DNA from: Candidatus Poribacteria bacterium
GTDB taxonomy: Bacteria > Poribacteria > DTPJ01
Reading direction: 5' to 3'
Assembly (NCBI GenBank): GCA_011334435.1
Contig: DTPJ01000603.1
Coordinates: 1-10,268 of the forward strand
DNA length: 10,268 nt
Part shown: piece after piece, positions 7,100 to 10,268 of the stretch
How the letters are laid out: each line of letters starts with the position of its first letter
How positions within the stretch are numbered: the first letter of the stretch is position 1
Translations under genes and position numbers: made by a program
Notes under the pieces: model-generated
Told to the model about the DNA's origin: nothing
Databases searched by the model: none
The model's input: the letters and a program-made list of their open reading frames with translations, nothing else

Positions 7100-8275
7100 A
7101 TGAAAAAATTTGTCTCCCCATTTATACTATTATGTGGAACTGGAATGTTCGCTATATTTAGTTCTACTATCTCCAAAAATCCAGTTTTGCCATTGTTTAG
7201 CGAGAGTTTGGGTGCATCTAAATCTACCATAGGTCTTATAGCTTCTGCATCTACAGTTGTTGGGATATTGTCCAGTTTGCCAGCTGGAGTTCTTTCTGAC
7301 TTCTATGGTAGGCGAAGGGTAATTTTATTGGCTACTTTTGTATTTGCATCTGCACCGTTTTTTTATTTTTTGGTCAAATCCACTTGGCAATTAGCCATAG
7401 TTAGGATATATCACGGCTTCGCTACTGCTATCTTTGGTCCGGTAGCGATGGCTCTGGTAGCTGATTTATTTCTTAAAAGGCGCGGTGAAAACATGGGTTG
7501 GTATTCATCATCAACACTTGTGGGGCGATCCTTGGCACCAATAGTTGGCGGAGTCATAATAGACCTTTATGGATTCAAAAGTGTATATTTTGGCTGTGGA
7601 GTTGCTGGAATTATTGCCTTCCTCCTATCAATTTTTATACCCATAAAGCACCAGCTAAAATCAAATGTTGTTAGATTTTCTGTTAGGATCAAAGATATGG
7701 GTAGAGGATTAAAAGAGATCACCCAGAACCGAGGGATTATGGTTACAAGTTGTGTTGAAGCTATTCAATATTTGGCATTTGGTGCATTTGAAACATTCCT
7801 GCCACTTTATTGCATAGCCATTGGCATGGAAAAAACTTTGATTGGAGCACTTTTTACCATTCAACTTATTGGCACTACATTGACCAAACCCGTTATGGGC
7901 AGGTTTTCAGACAAATATGGACGACGCCAGATGATAAGTATTGGACTAATCACAGGTGCCATAGCATTGGGCATGATACCTTTTCTAAAAAGTTTTTGGA
8001 CAATGATACCAGCATCAGTGCTTTTTGGCATAAGTCTATCAACAGTAACCGTCTCAACCGCCGCCTTTGTATCTGACTTAGCAAAATCTGGATCCTATGG
8101 TTCGGCATTAGGCGTTATGAGCACTATTATGGATGTGGGACATGCTTCCGGTCCGATTATATCAGGACTAATAATAGCCAAGTTTGGATATCTACAAATG
8201 TTTTTGATAATAGCTATCATACTGTTTATAGTAGGGGGAAGTTTTTCATCTATAATCGGTAAAACTAAAACATAA
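7100..8275 (+). CDS. Major facilitator superfamily (MFS) transporter
   Basis: An inner-membrane secondary transporter of about 391 residues with hydrophobicity consistent with 12 membrane helices. The MFS loop 2-3 signature appears as GVLSDFYGRRR (63-73), and the matching loop 8-9 copy as GRFSDKYGRR (267-276). A long cytosolic loop near residues 178-210 divides the two halves. Short MFS proteins of this shape are typically drug:H+ antiporters (DHA1-like) or sugar and metabolite exporters; the substrate cannot be read. ATG at 7100 was chosen because the first helix then begins about 6 residues in. A TTG at 7073 in the same frame would add nine residues but has no ribosome site. A GGAT 9 nt before the ATG is weak support. 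It is the last gene of the possible fusA transcription unit. Confidence 0.9.
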   Translation: MKKFVSPFILLCGTGMFAIFSSTISKNPVLPLFSESLGASKSTIGLIASASTVVGILSSLPAGVLSDFYGRRRVILLATFVFASAPFFYFLVKSTWQLAIVRIYHGFATAIFGPVAMALVADLFLKRRGENMGWYSSSTLVGRSLAPIVGGVIIDLYGFKSVYFGCGVAGIIAFLLSIFIPIKHQLKSNVVRFSVRIKDMGRGLKEITQNRGIMVTSCVEAIQYLAFGAFETFLPLYCIAIGMEKTLIGALFTIQLIGTTLTKPVMGRFSDKYGRRQMISIGLITGAIALGMIPFLKSFWTMIPASVLFGISLSTVTVSTAAFVSDLAKSGSYGSALGVMSTIMDVGHASGPIISGLIIAKFGYLQMFLIIAIILFIVGGSFSSIIGKTKT

Positions 8276-8499
8276 ATAGAGAAAATAGATGACCCTTACT
8301 GATATTTTTCCTTGATAAAAAAGCAATATTTGAAACTTAGGATCAGTAATTAAACAATTTTCTTAAATGGAAAAAGCAGATGTCGTGCTGAGGAACGAAA
8401 TCCAAACGTCAAGTATCAACAAAAACTACTTAGCTTTGACTGCTTCAGTTAAAGTTAGTGTGAATCTGTGGCTAAATAATATGAAGGTGAAAATGCAAA
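8276..8499. other. Intergenic gap before the sensor phosphatase gene
   Basis: No convincing gene, hairpin terminator or RNA was seen. TTGACT at 8436-8441 resembles a -35 box, but the sequence 16-18 bp later matches TATAAT poorly, so a promoter here is only possible. An 8-bp inverted repeat (8296-8303 with 8342-8349) has a 38-nt loop and no T-run, so it is not a terminator. The segment 8381-8403 resembles a type of dispersed intergenic repeat and is listed as a finding. AAGGTGA at 8484-8490 is the ribosome site of the next gene. Confidence 0.5.
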
Positions 8500-10268
8500 A
8501 TGTCTGATGATTTTCTTAAAGAATTTTTGGCAAGTTCTGGATGGAAGCAAATTCAGGCTTTACTTGATAACGTTCTAAAAACGCCTATTTTATGGGTTGT
8601 TAATAGTTCGGGAGAGAAACTACAAGACTCTGACCGACTTTATCCAAAATTGTGCAAACTCATTAGAAGCATTCCAACAGGATTAAAAATCTGTGCTATG
8701 TCTCATTCTGATCGTGTTCAAGAGGTGATGAAAAATCAATGTTCAGTAGTCACATTATGCGATTGCGGACTTATTGGATTTGCCCTGCCTTTAATATTAG
8801 ACAATGAAATCATCGGTGTTGCAGGCGGATGCTATCCAGCCTTTGAAGTGCCAATCACAGAAAATAAATTAACAGAATTATCTGAAATTAGTAGAATTAG
8901 CAAAGAAAAACTCAGAGATAGTATTCAGAGAATTGGAGCAATATCCAAATGGGAACTTAAAAGGTTAATGGATATTCTTGCGATATTTAGTGGTTCTGTC
9001 ACGCTTTTAATGAATTGGATGAACAGGCTATATATAAGTCTTGGTTTAGAACAGCATTATGCCCTTAAAGTTATGTCACTAAGCGAAATCGGCATGATAG
9101 CGGGTTCTGAATTAAACTGGGAAGATATGTTAAAAACAATCGCCACTAGGGCAAGGCAGTTATTGGAAGTTGATGCTTGCTCAATATATATTTTGGATAG
9201 AAACAATAGAGAACTTGTTTTAAGTGCAGAAAGTGGATTGATCTTAGATAACTTTGAAGATCGCATTAAAATAGGCGAAAGTATTACTGGACATGTAGCA
9301 CAAAAACGCCTTGCAATAGCAATTGAAGACACAAGTAATGAAATAGAATATCAAAATCATACCTATAAAGGCGTTTTGTCAATGCCTTTGATGGCACAGG
9401 ATAGGCTAATTGGTGTTATAGGTGTATATACTTTGAATCCCAAAAGGTGGGATCAAACTGATGTCAGTTTTCTTTCAATAATAGCGGTTCATGTTGCAGG
9501 TATTATAGAAAAAAGCAAGTTTCGTATGGAAGTCAGCAAAGAATTAGAGGTGGCAGGATATATACAGGTAAAATTGATCCCTGAATCTCCTCCTAAAATA
9601 GACAATTATGATATATCAGCGATCACTATTCCAAACAGAGAGGTTAGCGGAGACTATTATGATTTTATAAACATTGATGAAGATCATCTTGGAATAGCCA
9701 TAGCTGATGTAAGCGGAAAAGGTATAGGGGCATCTTTACTTATGGCGAATACTCACGGACTTTTACATGCCTACGCATTATCAGAAAATAACGCAAATGA
9801 TGTAATATACAGGATAAATAACGCCCTTTATAGCTACACTGAATCGGGCAGATTTGTGACTATGGTATATGGCATATTGGATAAAAACACGGGAATTTTC
9901 ACCTATTCCAACGCAGGACATAATCATCCATTAGTTTACAGACGTAATAATTCCAAACCAGAATCGCTTGAAATTGGTGGAATCGTTCTTGGCGTGATGA
10001 AGAATGCAGTTTATTCCCAAGAAAAAATACAGTTAAACAAGGGTGATATAGTAATATTTTATAGCGATGGCGTGACTGAAGCACAAAACATAAACGGAGA
10101 AATGTTCGGAGAAACGAGGCTTCATAACACTATATTGGAATATATAAATGATAACCAAAATCTAATCAAAGCACAATCATTATTAGATCATATATACAAC
10201 GCTGTTTGTGATTTCTCTTCAGGTGTCCCATTAAACGATGATCTTACGATGGTCATTTTGGTTACAAA
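8500..10268 (+). CDS. PocR-GAF-PP2C (SpoIIE/RsbU-type) sensor serine phosphatase, 3' end cut
   Basis: A predicted soluble signalling protein; 589 residues are visible and only a few seem missing. Residues about 8-170 look like the PocR ligand-binding domain, with PTGLKIC and CDCGLIGFALPL followed by a GGCY turn; Cys are at 52, 65, 81, 87, 89 and 111. PocR domains are proposed to sense small hydrocarbon-like ligands. A GAF domain spans about 193-340. A short helical linker leads to a PP2C-type phosphatase with metal-binding Asp385 (SGDYYDF), Asp403 (ADVSGKG), Asp523 (YSDGVTEA) and Asp581 (DDLTMVIL). The metal set looks complete, so it should be active. Relatives such as RsbU and RsbP dephosphorylate an anti-sigma-factor antagonist to release a sigma factor; such a partner is expected but not in view. 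ATG 8500 follows AAGGTGA at 9 nt, with an in-frame stop just upstream (8488). No membrane segments are seen. Confidence 0.93.
   Translation, partial: MSDDFLKEFLASSGWKQIQALLDNVLKTPILWVVNSSGEKLQDSDRLYPKLCKLIRSIPTGLKICAMSHSDRVQEVMKNQCSVVTLCDCGLIGFALPLILDNEIIGVAGGCYPAFEVPITENKLTELSEISRISKEKLRDSIQRIGAISKWELKRLMDILAIFSGSVTLLMNWMNRLYISLGLEQHYALKVMSLSEIGMIAGSELNWEDMLKTIATRARQLLEVDACSIYILDRNNRELVLSAESGLILDNFEDRIKIGESITGHVAQKRLAIAIEDTSNEIEYQNHTYKGVLSMPLMAQDRLIGVIGVYTLNPKRWDQTDVSFLSIIAVHVAGIIEKSKFRMEVSKELEVAGYIQVKLIPESPPKIDNYDISAITIPNREVSGDYYDFINIDEDHLGIAIADVSGKGIGASLLMANTHGLLHAYALSENNANDVIYRINNALYSYTESGRFVTMVYGILDKNTGIFTYSNAGHNHPLVYRRNNSKPESLEIGGIVLGVMKNAVYSQEKIQLNKGDIVIFYSDGVTEAQNINGEMFGETRLHNTILEYINDNQNLIKAQSLLDHIYNAVCDFSSGVPLNDDLTMVILVT

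Noticed and set aside
8296..8349. Inverted repeat TTACTGAT / ATCAGTAA as a terminator after the MFS gene
   Set aside because: The loop is 38 nt, the arms are only 8 bp and AT-rich, and no T-run follows. A match of this size is expected by chance in 10 kb.
8367..8507. 46-codon plus-strand ORF overlapping the first codons of the sensor phosphatase gene (ATGTCTGA junction)
   Set aside because: The overlap looks like coupled genes, but the ORF has no Shine-Dalgarno sequence and no recognisable family. It also runs through the possible intergenic repeat. It is short enough to occur by chance.

Overview
The window reads as a piece of an AT-rich bacterial chromosome in which every supported gene lies on the plus strand. 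The source organism cannot be fixed from this sequence. A secreted NosD-like beta-helix protein, a glucuronoyl-esterase-like hydrolase and a PocR-GAF-PP2C signalling protein together suggest an environmental Gram-negative-type lineage, perhaps Poribacteria or another FCB-related candidate phylum. That placement is a guess from gene content.

Left edge (1-308): the C-terminal end of a CE15 glucuronoyl-esterase-like hydrolase. A gap of about 400 bp follows. It holds a candidate terminator hairpin (479-508), four perfect tandem copies of a 19-bp unit (526-601) and a good sigma70-type promoter (612-640).

Centre (707-8275): six closely spaced genes that could be one transcription unit started by that promoter. 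They encode elongation factor G (fusA), an AI-2E/PerM-family membrane protein, two M42 metallo-aminopeptidases whose reading frames overlap by 10 bp, an exported right-handed beta-helix protein and an MFS transporter. Gaps are 16, 40, -10, 36 and about 32 bp, and no convincing terminator was seen between them. The usual str-operon neighbours of fusA (rpsL, rpsG, tuf) are absent on both sides. The two peptidases could share peptide turnover; no single pathway obviously links all six genes.

Right edge (8276-10268): a 224-bp gap without a convincing gene, then a long gene that runs off the window. It encodes a PocR ligand-binding domain, a GAF domain and a PP2C/SpoIIE-type serine phosphatase, the layout of a regulator that couples small-molecule sensing to a partner-switching cascade.

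Most of the window is ordinary housekeeping and accessory content. The features most worth a second look are the 19-bp tandem array beside the fusA promoter, the overlapping M42 pair with different metal ligands, and the cysteine-rich PocR sensor phosphatase.
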